Of a stretch of 64,000 bases of DNA, positions 33,455 to 43,479 are shown in pieces. Location: the NCBI GenBank assembly GCA_024734495.1, contig JALMQS010000136.1, positions 3,043,150 to 3,107,149 on the forward strand. The letters are read 5' to 3'. The stretch is from Forficula auricularia. Lineage: Eukaryota > Arthropoda > Insecta > Dermaptera > Forficulidae. A model generated the notes under the pieces. The model saw only the letters and a list, made by a program, of their open reading frames with translations. It was not told the origin of the DNA and searched no databases. The position numbers were made by a program, and so were the translations under genes. The first letter of the stretch is position 1. Each line of letters begins with the position of its first letter.

Positions 33455-34540
33455 GTACGAGCTTTTCTTGTGTGCCTTCGGCACGCCCTCGAAGCTCGGC
33501 CCTCCGGGCTGGTGCCCTGGCGGGCGGCGTCTCGGTCCAAAAATTTTATTCCTCTTAAAAAACCACACTCCAAATGTATACGTGTAAACTCCCGAAAATA
33601 CATACTCTCTTAAAAGTTTCGCCTCATTTTCGTCCTGACACAGCTACAAAAATGAGAATCTAGATATAAATCTGGGAGTATTTCTTATTTCTATAATCTA
33701 CAGCATTGTGATATTTTTTTGTGGAAATATGTAGATTTATTTCTGTTTCTTAATTAATGCGTGTCGAGTTGGAGTACTTGTACTCCAGCTCGGCAGGCAA
33801 TAGAAAGCCAGACATCGTGGCAAAGGATGAGTCGGGGGTGGTGTGGGTTTTGGACTTCCAGATCGTCTCCGCGCTTGCAGGACTGAGTGTTGCCCACCGA
33901 AACAAAATAGAAAAATATAGGGGCAACTCCAGTCTGGTGGACAATATTGCGGAGCGATTTGGCGTCGGGGAGGGCTCGGTCAGGGCTCGGTCAGGGTTCG
34001 GTCAGGGTCGAGGCCATCATACTCTCGTGGAAGGGAGTGTGGTGGCATAAAGCGGTGGTTCCCCTCATCGCCCTGGGTATATCCCAAAAAAAACAATAAA
34101 CGATTTGACATATAGGGCGATGAGGGATCTCTTCTTAATTTTTACACTTTCAGAAGAACATGGAGAGCGGGTGGCGTATGATTATTTTTTGTGAATTAAA
34201 AAAAAAAAAAAAATGTGAAATGTGAGCCAGGATTAATCCTGGCTCTCTCAGACACCCGCTCTGAATCTGAATTAATTTGTTCTGAAGCCGAAAGTGTGAA
34301 AGATTTGTAAATAAATTTGTGTAATCATCTTTTGTCTTGTAAGAGGCGGCCCGCTCCTCGGAGGCCCAATAAATAAAATAAAATAAAATCAATTGGAGTC
34401 TTTCATTTCAAAATTCGAGTACAAATTACGATTATATTTCAAATTTGCCGCAAATATGCCGACGGCGCTCCCTGTCGGCGGCATTACGTCAGCGTTGCGG
34501 CAAATTAATCTAGACTAATCTATATAGTATATGTAAGAAT
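33455..34540. mobile_element. GCH (Helitron-like) element, copy 2, interrupted by a LINE
   Basis: Head 'tgtacgagcttttcttgtgt' with the hairpin GTGCCTTCGGCAC and 'gccctggcgggcggcgtctc'. The body runs to about 33750. After the LINE insertion it resumes at 'aatcaattggagtctttcat' (34388). The tail has nested stems ('gccgca...tgcggc', 'ccgacgg...ctgtcgg') and 'aattaatctagact'. Compared with copy 5 it has a central deletion of about 400 bp. Confidence 0.78.
33757..34385 (+). pseudogene. R2-like non-LTR retrotransposon C-terminus (restriction-like endonuclease) and 3' UTR
   Basis: R2-clade LINEs nick their target with a C-terminal restriction-like endonuclease. The frame from 33757 reads RKPDIVAKDESGVVWVLDFQ: PD, 13 residues, D, the catalytic PD..D arrangement. 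VAHRNKIEKY and DNIAERFGV follow. At three tandem copies of 'ggctcggtca' (about 33973-34003) the frame shifts, and EAIILSWKGVWW, ALGISQKKT and LFLIFTLSEEHGERV continue to a stop near 34192. The 3' UTR has a 'ccaggattaatcctgg' hairpin and an (ataaa)n tail ending at 34385, where GCH sequence resumes. This is a 5'-truncated insertion into GCH copy 2. R2 itself is rDNA-specific, so this is more likely a relative with relaxed target choice. Confidence 0.7.
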
Positions 34541-34868
34541 TTCTCATTAAATAATAGGTTTAGGATTTAACCCTTTCTCTCTGCTATTTCTAATAAAAGG
34601 AATATAATTTGCAAATTAACAAAAAGAATTGAAGCGAAAAATTGATTTCTTAGGGAAGTTAATATTGTAGAAATATGAAAAGAAGAGTGATCAAAAAAAG
34701 AAGAAAAAGAAATCCTTCCTTGTATGCTATTGAGAAGATAACCAAATCCCTTGGGAGTGGAAAAAAAAGGAAAGGAAATTCGAGCTACTCTACTTTCTAC
34801 GTTTTCATTTTTTTTGGAAAAGAGAAAAAATGGCTTTGTTACGTTTCTTATAATAAAAGATCTAATGG
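34541..34868. other. AT-rich sequence, unassigned
   Basis: Overlapping ORFs on both strands (34567-34923 minus, 34675-34887 plus) are lysine/phenylalanine-rich, consistent with A/T bias rather than genes. Confidence 0.4.
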
Positions 34869-34946
34869 AAAAAATTTTGTTTGCTGAGAGAAGCAGAGTT
34901 GTAGATTCATGAAGAGAAATCACTGAGGTTTTCTCTCTGTTTGATG

Positions 34947-35001
<55 letters not shown>

Positions 35002-35094
35002 TAGTATAATTTATTTATTTACATCCAATTAAGAAATGTCAGATAAAATATTTCTAATTAAAAAACTGATGATAGGTATAATTTATATGTTTGA

Positions 35095-35129
35095 GACTAT
35101 AGTTTCGAAGCTTTGGCCTTCATCATCAA
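35095..35129 (-). ncRNA. Hammerhead-like motif, left arm, C3 mutated
   Basis: Minus strand: UUGAUGA (C3 to U), U, GAAGGCCAAAGCUUC helix II, GAAAC, UAUA, GUC. C3 is a core residue, so activity is doubtful. Confidence 0.5.
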
Positions 35130-35276
35130 TCTTTTTAATTAGAAACATTTTATCTGTTATTTCTCATGGAGTCATTTACTCGATTGGATATACAAAATTC
35201 GTTTTATTGTTATAACAACATAACGAATTATTTACCCCATGAGAAATAAGAGATAAAATATTTCCAATTAAAAAGT

Positions 35277-35311
35277 CTGATGATGAAGGTCAAATCTTCG
35301 AAATTATAGTC
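35277..35311 (+). ncRNA. Hammerhead ribozyme-like motif, right arm
   Basis: CTGATGA (35277-35283), T, GAAGGTCAAATCTTC, GAAA (35300-35303), T, TATA, GTC (35309-35311). Helix II is GAAG/CUUC plus a G-U pair. Helix III is AU/GU with a wobble. The catalytic core residues are all present. Confidence 0.6.
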
Positions 35312-35439
35312 TCAAACAAATAAATTAAGTATGTATATAATTATTTGCATAAAGAAAATGACAACCTCAGTTCTCTTTTATAATCTGCTACTCTCAGCAA
35401 TACAAAATATTTTTTTTTTTTTGTTAAAGGAAAATGGTG

Positions 35440-35755
35440 TGGGTTTTTGGTGAAACATTTTAAATAAAAGTAAAGAAAATTTTGAAAATTTTTGAAACTT
35501 TTTAAAATATAAAATACTAGGTAGGTTTCACAAAATAAAAGATCAGATTCTTGTTTAGCACGTCTCTATATAGATTTCGGGGTATAAGCCCATCTTCAGG
35601 AGTTCACAAAGGACACGATGGGCTTATACCCCGAAATATATATAGAGACGTGCTAAACAAGAATCTGATCTTTTATTTTTGTGAAACCTACCTAGTATTT
35701 TATATTTTAAAAAGTTTCAAAAATTTTTCAAAATTTTCTTTAATTTATTTTTAAA
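35440..35755. mobile_element. HTL fold-back element, copy 4
   Basis: Left 'gggtttttggtgaaacattt', 'actaggtaggtttcacaaaa', 'gattcttgtttagcacgtct'. Right is the exact inverse ('agacgtgctaaacaagaatc', 'gtgaaacctacctagt'). The arms are about 140 bp. The loop holds 'gcccatcttcaggagttcac'. On the minus strand of the left arm, CUGAAGA, U, GGGCUUAUACCCC, GAAA form a second-class hammerhead-like string. Confidence 0.82.
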
Positions 35756-36243
35756 ACAAAATATTTTCAATTCAAAACGTTCTAACTTCAATATGGGCGG
35801 TGCAATCTAAAAAGAGTTCCTTAGCTTCGATAATAAAAGAATTAGATCTGGCTCGCGCAATTAGCCAATCGATGTGAGGGCGTCACTGGAACCAAATTTA
35901 TGATGAGAGCTGGAGGTGCGGCTGGAAAATTCACGGATCCCCCGAGATTAAGAAGAAGAGGAATTGTAAACGAAAGAAATTATAGCAAAGTTGGTTAATC
36001 GATAGCGCGGTAACACCAATTGGACTAATGATAAGTGATAAGTGATAAGTGATAGAGAAGAAGAGGAATTGGCTTCAGGATGCTCCCAATCAGTTTCCGC
36101 TAAGCGTTAACGTTAGCTCTCCTTTGCTTATTCAACAAGTTTATTATAGAATTCTTAGAAATTAAGCAGCTTGAAAGGGTGGTTAATTTTTCAATCTGTT
36201 ACTATATAATCAAATTAGCCAAATTCTGACTATACTGAAGGGC
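35756..36243. other. Unassigned sequence
   Basis: Slightly GC-richer at 35850-36060. A short 'gataagt' direct repeat near 36029-36052. No gene. Confidence 0.35.
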
Positions 36244-36660
36244 AGGGTTTTCCAAACTTCTCCTACGGCAGAACATTTCACAAATTTTTAAATTTTAACC
36301 AAACAGTGTCTATTTTGTAGAGTAGGTAGATAAATAAAATTAAATAAGTTGAGAATAAAAACTTTCATTCTTAAATGGTAGTTAAAAAAGAATACTATAG
36401 AACAGTGTTTCTCAAAGTGTGTTCCGCGGAACCCTGGGGTTCCATGAAAACTCGCCAAGGGTTCCGGAAAAAAATTAATGGCCTATCAAATTAAAGTTAC
36501 TCGAATATGAGACCCTGACAGAACGATGTGTCGAATTAAATAAAAACCCCTAATCCGTAATTTTCATTGAAAATCGTTTGAGCCATTTTCGAGAAACCGA
36601 TTCTATATTACATAAATATATATTTACAAATAGTTACAAGTTTATATTGTACCAGGCCCG
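36244..36660. mobile_element. Two hAT-like termini
   Basis: 36244 'cagggttttccaaacttctc' and 36403 'cagtgtttctcaaagtgtgt' followed by 'tccgcggaaccctggggttc' both look like hAT left ends. I do not find matching right ends, so one or both are truncated. Confidence 0.5.
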
Positions 36661-36913
36661 TTTTGGGCATAGGTCCCTCCCAATGTAAATATTATATATA
36701 AAATTGTTTATTTAATAGTATAAAAACTGTAAAAAATAAAAAGAATCAATCTACTGAAAGGACTAAGGTCATCTTTTTGAAGAAAATAATTTCAAGATTT
36801 CCATGATAGAGTAGCAGGCCAACGCAGAAGAGAAGCCAAAATGAAAAAAAGAGGTTATTGACAGAAAGAGGCCGGCCGGCTTAGCTGACGGGGAGCTCTA
36901 ACCGCGAAAGAGC

Positions 36914-37368
36914 CAACGCCAACGCCAACGCCAATGACCAGTGACGCCAACGCCAGTGCCAATGCCAATGCCAACTCCAATGCCAACGCCAATGACGTCG
37001 TCAACGCCAATGGCACCGCCAATAGCAACGCCAGCGCCAATACCAACGGCAAGGGCAATGCCAACGCCAATGGAAACGGCAACACCAGTGCCAATGGCAA
37101 CGCCAGTGCCAATGGCAACGACAACGCCAATAGCAACGCCAGCGCCAATGCCAACGGCAAGGGCAATGCCAACGCCAATGGCAACGGCAACGCCAATAGC
37201 AGCGCCAATGCCAATGGCAACGGCAACGCCAGCGCCAAGGCCAATGCCAATGCCAACGGCAACGCCAGCGCCAAGGCCAATGCCAATGCCAACGCCAATG
37301 CCAATAGCAACGGCAACGCCAATAGCAACGCCAGCGCCAATGCCAACGCCAATGGCAACGGCGTCTCC
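36914..37368. repeat. GCCAAY hexamer satellite
   Basis: About 450 bp of 'gccaac/gccaat/ggcaac' hexamers. All six-base phases are open, so long frames on both strands (ANANAN, PMPTP, ALALAL, GIGVGI) exist without being genes. GC-rich in an AT-rich region. Confidence 0.93.
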
Positions 37369-37621
37369 GTTTGCAGCAAACATGTTGGAACGGGAAAGGA
37401 GAATGGATCGATCGTGGTGGTCGATTCGGGGGAAACAGCCCCGGATATCAACAAGGGCTCTTGCTTTCTTTCACTTTCACTCCACCCTTGGTGTGTAGGG
37501 CGCGCAAGAATTATAATATTCACCGTAAGGGTTGGATAATTGATTTTGAAACAGCAAAAAGAAAAAAAAAAGATTAAAGCTTCTGTAGCCGAAATTTGTA
37601 TTAAAACTTATTTTTCATATT
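37369..37621. other. Flank of the hexamer array, unassigned
   Basis: Balanced composition to about 37540, then A-rich. No recognisable product. Confidence 0.3.
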
Positions 37622-37762
37622 TAAATATATATTTATCAACAAACTAATAAACACATATCAAAATATAAAACACGATGTTTCGATTTCTATACCTATCTCT
37701 GATCGAAACGTCGTGTTTTATATTTTGATATGTGTTTATTAGTTTGTTGATAAATATATATA
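37622..37762. repeat. Near-perfect hairpin element
   Basis: Arms of about 60 bp: 'tatatatttatcaacaaact' to 'aaaacacgatgtttcga', and 'tcgaaacgtcgtgtttt' to 'agtttgttgataaatata'. The loop is about 18 bp. 'ctctgatcgaaacgtcg' in the right arm looks like a hammerhead box and GAAAC with helix II deleted. Confidence 0.8.
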
Positions 37763-39400
37763 TTTGTGGAAAAATATTGCTTTTAATAAATGGTTATAAT
37801 TAAAAAAAAAAGGTTTCCAATTAGATTATGACAGTATCTTGGAAGAAGGGGAGGTGAAGATGATTTCAAAATGATTTAATTTTTTAACCCCATAATACCC
37901 CATAATTACGATTTAATTTCAGAGATTTGATTGATACGATTTCTCAAATTAAACATTTTGGGATAATAGAATAAATATTTAATTTATTATGAATAAATCA
38001 AAGAATGTATCTTCTGCTTGGTGTAAATCATTGGAATTTATCCTTTTTACATCTGCGAAACCCTACGATTTGAATGTTATTTGTTTGGAACCCTAAAGCA
38101 AAAAGGCACTGTAGGTCACGATATATGGTAGGCATGGATCTATCATATATGTGTATCGTGCTCTTGGTAGGCTTTTTTTTAATTTTAACGTCAAAGAAAT
38201 AAAATAAAAATTTAGATGTTTTCTATTGAATTAAATTGTTTTGATTTTGAAATAATGCAATGTGTACCTAAAATAATTTTTGATTCAAATTATAAATCAA
38301 AATTTTATTGAATTATGTTCAAAAATGATTTTATTAATTTATTTTTAACTATTATAAACATAAAATTTAAATAACAAGACTTTGAGTATTAAAATGGTGA
38401 TAGTGATATCAAATTAATTCAAATTTTTCTAAAGTGTTGGCAAACGGTGAATGAAAGCTTTGCGCGAAAGTCCAAGATTCCCAAGATTTCTCGTTCAATA
38501 TCACTGGTGGAAATAAATAAATAAATAAATAAAATAATCTAATAAATAAGTAAACGTATTCTATATAATGTATATTTAATTGCATCAAGCAGGTGATACA
38601 TTTTTTTATTTTTTTCTCATACGATTATTTAGAATGTTTTTTTCGGACTAAGTTAGTTTTGAGTAAAAAAATTGGAATTCGAATAGGATGGCGAATCACG
38701 AAAATGGTTTGTCTATTTATATGGAATAAATCAAAAAATATGTCCTTTGCTTAATGCCAATAAATGTACATATATTTATGAAAATATGTTTTTTATTTGA
38801 GACTATAGTCACGATAATAAACATTAATTTAATTATATCAAGCAGAAGATATACTTTATGTTTATTCCTTATAATTCAAAATACGATCTTTCCGATTCGT
38901 TATTAGTATTTCCAATTTTTTAATCGAAATCGTCCCAGTTTAAAAAATAATTCTAGATATCCTATAGAGTATAAAGGCAAAGAGAGTGTCTTATGTTTAA
39001 ATGTACAAAATATATTATTTATTTGAGATTATAGTTTCGTTCTAATTTCGAAATTTGCTTGTCGGGTAGGAATAGTAAGTAGATTCAATAAAAACAGATT
39101 GATAGACTGTATTGGCTCAAACCATTTCTTTCCATCATCACCTGGAAACAAACGGCTTTAGAATTAGTAAACGACACGTCGGAAATAAATTAGAAAATTT
39201 TAGTAAAATTTTTTAATTACGATCTTAAAGAATTCTCCAGTCCATCATTTATAAATAGGTATAGTTATTTACTTTGCGCAGAAGATAAACTCTATCTATG
39301 ATTTATTCTTTATAAATTAAACAATTATACTACTCTCCGAGAAAAAAGTTTTAATTTTAATAAGAGGTGTAAAATGTAATAGAAAGTTAAATTTTGATTA
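37763..39400. other. AT-rich sequence with scattered HHF remnants
   Basis: HHF tail or hammerhead-end fragments occur at about 38004-38027 (-), 38572-38590 (+), 38737-38762 (-), 38795-38812 (-, 'gagactatagtcacg'), 38827-38850 (+), 39020-39042 (-) and 39275-39330 (+). They alternate in orientation, suggesting several decayed fold-backs. No gene. Confidence 0.55.
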
Positions 39401-39639
39401 AGTAAGTAGTGGTAATTGAGGGTAAATACAGAAGACATCGATCGCCCTTTCAGATCGAATCTCCAAAAAAATTTTGTTTTTGGAGTTTTTTACGAAGAAA
39501 CGTTTGGATTTTTTTTGTGATTTTCCAATAGATAGAGACCCCGATTGCATAAGGGATGATTTTGAGTTGTGATTGGTGCCTAGTGGAAGATCTGGGTCAA
39601 TAGGGTATTGAACCCGAGGAGAATGGACCCGCGGGATGG

Positions 39640-40520
39640 AGCCTCTGATCAATAGTGGGCGAAGGCGGGCCCGTTAAACTTGGTGCTCTCGTTGTTTTGG
39701 GAGGCTGCTTGTGGGTTAATGGGTTACTCCTTTATTCGCAGGAGCGGGCAAGGCCGTGGGCAGTAAATCCGGAGCGGAGGCTGCGACTGGAGCCGGAGCC
39801 CAGGCTCTGCCCGGCTGAGTTTTTAGAGCCGGGGCTCGGCTCCATCCGCTAAGTCGCGTTATTGACCCGCAACGAGTCAATGACACCTCGCGCTAGATGT
39901 ACTCGAGATCGGCAGACGTTACTACATCTAAGCCAGGGGCGTTGGGTCACCAGGCTGACAGTCCGAGATCGATACCCGGAGGACACTTACCCGCAGAAGT
40001 CAGCATCGGGGTCGTTGCTCCAGCTTCCTCGCACTCGGCCACAAAAGAACATAATTCAACTGCACAAAACGCGCGGCCGTCGTGAAGACATGCGCTCGCA
40101 AGGGAGAGGGCAAATCAGGCGAGGCGTCGTCGAAACGTTTACCATCCTCAGGAGGGAAGTCGGGTTGAAGCTGCGCGAGCCACGGGGAAAGTGAGTGGCT
40201 GGCTGGCTGGCTAAAGCGATGGTTGCAGCAACTGGTCGAGCGAGAGCCAACCCAAGGGGCGGCGGCGGCGGCGGCGGCTGCGGCGGCGGCGGTGACGACG
40301 ACAACTACGGCGGAGGGGAAGGGAGGCGATTCGGAACCACGGCCACAAGAGCGCGCTGCAGAGCTTCAGAAAAAGCGCGCGCGCGGGATTGAAAGCGTTG
40401 CATTTGCAAAGGGATAGAGACCAATCCGGTATCCGCCGGTACTGCATGTTGCAAAACAGGTCCCGGCCATCTTAGAGCAAGCCGCATCTAGGCGCATAGT
40501 ACACTCTCAAATGAATTTTC
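39640..40520 (+). other. CpG-rich block with an ORF ending at a splice-donor-like site
   Basis: The only long GC- and CpG-rich block in the window. The plus frame 39862-40194 (110 codons) is basic, reading MTRNESMTPRARCTRDRQ to GLKLREPRGK. It stops only because TGA lies inside 'aaagtgagt' (about 40187-40195), a strong donor match. A (ggc)n run follows at 40259-40290. It might be the first exon and promoter of a host gene on the plus strand. No domain is recognised, and the downstream exon is not found in the AT-rich repeats that follow. A captured GC-rich transposon fragment is the alternative. Confidence 0.35.
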
Positions 40521-40864
40521 TTGCCTGTGTCATTGCAAGTGGCAACGATAGAAATATACACAGCACATGTTGAAATCAATAACAAGCGAACGAGATCGAA
40601 ATTTCCTATCTTGGCAAAAGAGCACCTGAAACACCGATCGTTGCTCGGTTATTTTTTTACTTCAATTAAAAGCCATCTATATTAATAGTAATTTTAATTT
40701 CTAATACAGATAAAAAGGTCGTTTTTTTATTTGCAGCCAGAATTCAATAAAATTTAATTTATTTTTTGCCAACGTTTTGACCAGCTTCGGCCATCATCAG
40801 GCCATTAAGTTTTGAACTTAGTTAAAATTAAAAATAATATTAATATACATCATTGACCTTTTTA
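40521..40864 (-). other. Unassigned, with a second-class hammerhead-like motif at 40774-40800
   Basis: Minus strand: CUGAUGA (40800-40794), U, GGCCGAAGCUGGUC, AAAAC (GAAAC expected), GUUGGC. One core change. The rest is AT-rich. Confidence 0.4.
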
Positions 40865-41186
40865 AACCATGAAGAAGGAGGTACGATCCTCCAAATCGTC
40901 GGGTTTTTTAAGAGGATGAAAATGACATTCTAATAAATTCTTTTATTCGGAATTCATTATCCTTGAGCTACTTTTTCATTAATATTATTTATTTTGTCAT
41001 CTTCAAAACTTGTTACTAAAGTTAAATTCAGCAAAATCGTTCAAGCCATTTTCAAAATAAAAATAAATATAAATATGAATTAAAATGAAAGTTTTTGCCG
41101 AGAGTAGCAGAGTTTTTATATATTGAAAGAGAAAATAAAAGAGTGTGTCTTCTGCTGGAATTATAAATTTTATTTATTTATAACGA

Positions 41187-41219
41187 GACTATAGTTTCGA
41201 GGCTTTGTCCTTTCATCAG
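41187..41219 (-). ncRNA. Hammerhead ribozyme-like motif, left arm
   Basis: Minus strand: CUGAUGA (41219-41213), then AAGGACAAAGCCUC (three helix II pairs, first pair lost), GAAAC, UAUA, GUC ending at 41187. Two bases shorter than the partner arm. Confidence 0.55.
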
Positions 41220-41338
41220 TCTATTACAATGGATTCACAGGAATTAATTTATGAATGAAAGGTTAAAATTTACCTAACCACTTGAAAGATTTTAACCTTT
41301 CATTCATAAATTAATTCCTGTGAATCCATTGTAATAGA

Positions 41339-41373
41339 CTGATGAAGAGGGCAAAGCCCTCGAAACTATAGTC
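41339..41373 (+). ncRNA. Hammerhead ribozyme-like motif, best copy
   Basis: CUGAUGA 41339-41345; one A; helix II GAGGGC-AAA-GCCCUC (41347-41361, six perfect pairs); GAAAC 41362-41366; UAUA loop; GUC 41371-41373, predicted cleavage after C41373. Helix I: UUGUAAUAGA (41329-41338) pairs with UCGUUAUAA (41374-41382), A-U, G-C, one bulged A, then seven pairs including two G-U. Helix III is the two-pair AC/GU type. All invariant core residues of a type I minimal hammerhead are present. The one extra A before helix II is the only departure. Confidence 0.72.
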
Positions 41374-41605
41374 TCGTTATAAATAAATACAATTTATAAT
41401 TCCAGCAGAAGACACACTCTTTTATTGTCTCCTTCAATAAATATGAATATATATTTTTAGATAAATTAATAAAGAATTGATGTTAGGTAGCCCAGGGATA
41501 ATGAAAAATAAAATTCCGAATAAAAGAAATTTATTGGATCGCAACTATCATCCTCTTAAAAACCGACGATTCGGAGAATCGTCCCTCCTTCTTCAGGGTC
41601 TACAA

Positions 41606-42154
41606 ATTAATATAATACGGGGTGGCCATCATTCACATATACATACCTACATACATAGATGAAGCCCATTTTCAATACTAGAACCAAATACAATGGAGTA
41701 AGTTCAAAAAATAAGGTGGATTCTCTATTATCAAGCGAGTCATGTTAAGAATTAAATGCAAAATTCTATACCGTCAACTGAATGAATATCGAAAACATAA
41801 ACGAAACCACAAAGGCTTTAATATCAGAAAAGATCATTCAAGCAAAGAGGCGGTTTTTTAAGACAGCCATTCTCTCTGTACAAGTTTCAAAAATAGTTTT
41901 TATTTAACTTAGACCCTCTGTCTGTTTGTTTGTTTGCCAGTCTAAAATTTTCACTTACTTCTTACAAGATGATTTTCTTAAAATTTTTACATCCATACTT
42001 GCGATGACGATTTATTATTTCATAATTACTTACTTTTGATTTTTTATGGGATCTCATTTCAGAGAATGATAAAAGGCCAGTAGGACAGTCTGTAGTTCCA
42101 CTACTGTACACCAGCAGCACAATAAATTTCCAATTTACCATATATATAATTATT
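41606..42154. other. Unassigned sequence
   Basis: No ORF or repeat end supported. 'catacctacatacata' runs near 41640. Confidence 0.35.
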
Positions 42155-42310
42155 GCTCATATGAGGAGAACTGCCTCAGAGGACTGTATAAGTTTGTAAG
42201 TTTGTAAATAGAGTTTAAGTGAATAAATAAATAATTTATTATTTGAATTAATATTTTATTTATTTATTTATTATTAAGCCTTTATTGGTTCAAATTACAT
42301 TTTACATTTT
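42155..42310. mobile_element. Two LINE 3' ends, tail to tail
   Basis: Plus-strand 'gaggagaactgcctcagagg' then 'aagtgaataaataaat' looks like a LINE 3' UTR and tail. It is followed by (TTTA)n and 'ttaagcctttattggttcaa', which reads as the tail of a second LINE on the minus strand. No coding remains. Confidence 0.4.
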
Positions 42311-43479
42311 ACAAACAATTAACTAATTAATATCATTATTATTATTATAGTAATACATTTATGTTTGTATTTCTAATTACACTATGTACAAGTTATAAAG
42401 GAACCAGCCCTAGAGGGCCATTTGAATTAATATAAGAAATTTAAATATAAAATGTAATTTTTCTATGAACAATCTGGACTAAACATATTATCTTTAAAAC
42501 AAGACATGAAAATTGGTTTTTCGCTCTAAGAGTTACAAGGCTACATACATACACACAAATAAATAACACCCCGTTTTGAATAGGGGTTTGAAAATAGTAA
42601 ATATTTCTGATGGATTTGGGACTTTTTAGTAGTCTAGCTATCTATATCCACTAAATCCCAAATGCATATATTTTAGATCAAAAGACATATATGAAGAAAA
42701 GAAGAGGATACACTACCTTCTTCTTTTTTATCAGCCTGAATTACTATCGTGTTTGTAGACTGAATTGGATTTCGAAGCCATCTGAAGAATTTTCTCGGAT
42801 ATCGGATTGTTGAACCTAAAATCAAGTCAACAACCGTTCTTACATTCTAATGTAACGCAGATGATTGGTCAGGACCCGATTAGGCAGTTCTCATCAAATT
42901 CCAAGTTATAAACGCCTGATCGGGATCTGCTAAGTCTAATGTGTTACAAACTACACCTTTTCCAAGTGTATTTCAGAAAATCACAATTCTCAATTGTATA
43001 ATAGAAAATCACAATTGTATTTAAGAAATCTCATTTCAATTTCAAAAAATTACAAATTATATTTACCTTTTATAATTTGTATAATATTTCACTATAAACC
43101 AACACCGTGTTCCCTAAGTTTGATTCAGAAAATTACAATTATATTTGACAAATCTGAATTGAATTTCAGAAAATAAACATATATAATTGAAGGGGAACTG
43201 TTTAGCGCATATCACACAACTCGGACGGGCGAAGATAGTTCCAGTCTCAAGAAGTCATAGGGATAAACGAATTTTGTTGGATTCCAAATAACAAGATCAT
43301 ATAAAAAACAAATACATACATATTTATATTCGTTATATATAGCTATATGTTTATTTGTAACAAGGAGAGAACAAGCTCATTGATCTCTCTTTATATCTTT
43401 TAACTCATCCCTAAATACTTAATTGACTTTAAATAAATAAGGCGTTCTAGTAGATAGAACAAAAGCAATGTTTTTTTAA
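42311..43479. other. Unassigned sequence with small LINE and HHF fragments
   Basis: 43236-43270 (-) is a tiny piece of the same LINE ORF as 43572-44243 ('gttccagtctcaagaagtca', encoding the IPMTS.DWN motif). 43345-43395 (+) is an HHF tail remnant. 'ccaacaccgtgttcc' near 43102 is HTL-like. Otherwise AT-rich. Confidence 0.5.

Larger units (their letters stand above)
34869..35412. mobile_element. HHF fold-back element with hammerhead-like motifs in both arms
   Basis: Left end (minus) 'tttgctgagagaagcagag', right end (plus) 'ctgctactctcagcaat'. Inner arms 'atttctcatggagtcattta' and 'taccccatgagaaat' pair around 35168-35245. A motif lies on the minus strand in the left arm (35095-35129) and on the plus strand in the right arm (35277-35311), pointing outward. 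A 50-bp (TA)n run near 34949-35000 lengthens the left arm. Confidence 0.82.
41106..41445. mobile_element. HHF fold-back element, best preserved copy
   Basis: Left arm (minus sense) 'gagtgtgtcttctgctggaa' to 'gattcacaggaattaattta' and right arm inverse ('taaattaattcctgtgaatc' to 'ttccagcagaagacacactc') pair over about 150 bp with few mismatches. The loop is about 20 bp around 41275. A hammerhead-like motif faces outward in each arm. Confidence 0.85.
40865..41605. mobile_element. Fold-back enclosing an HHF fold-back
   Basis: Outer arms: 40869-40970 ('catgaagaaggaggtacgat', 'taagaggatga', 'tattcggaattcattatcc') and 41495-41597 ('ggataatgaaaaataaaatt', 'catcctcttaaaa', 'cgtccctccttcttcaggg'). 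The outer arms carry degenerate second-class motifs (41597-area minus: CUGAAGA, GGAGGG..CUCC, GAAUC). The HHF element at 41106-41445 lies inside. Confidence 0.72.

Noticed and set aside
34567..34923. 118-codon minus-strand ORF
   Set aside because: Phenylalanine/serine-rich translation of AT-rich DNA overlapping an equally open plus frame, and it runs into HHF sequence.
36855..37539. Three overlapping ORFs of 161-222 codons on both strands
   Set aside because: They arise from the GCCAAY hexamer repeat, which lacks stop codons in all phases.
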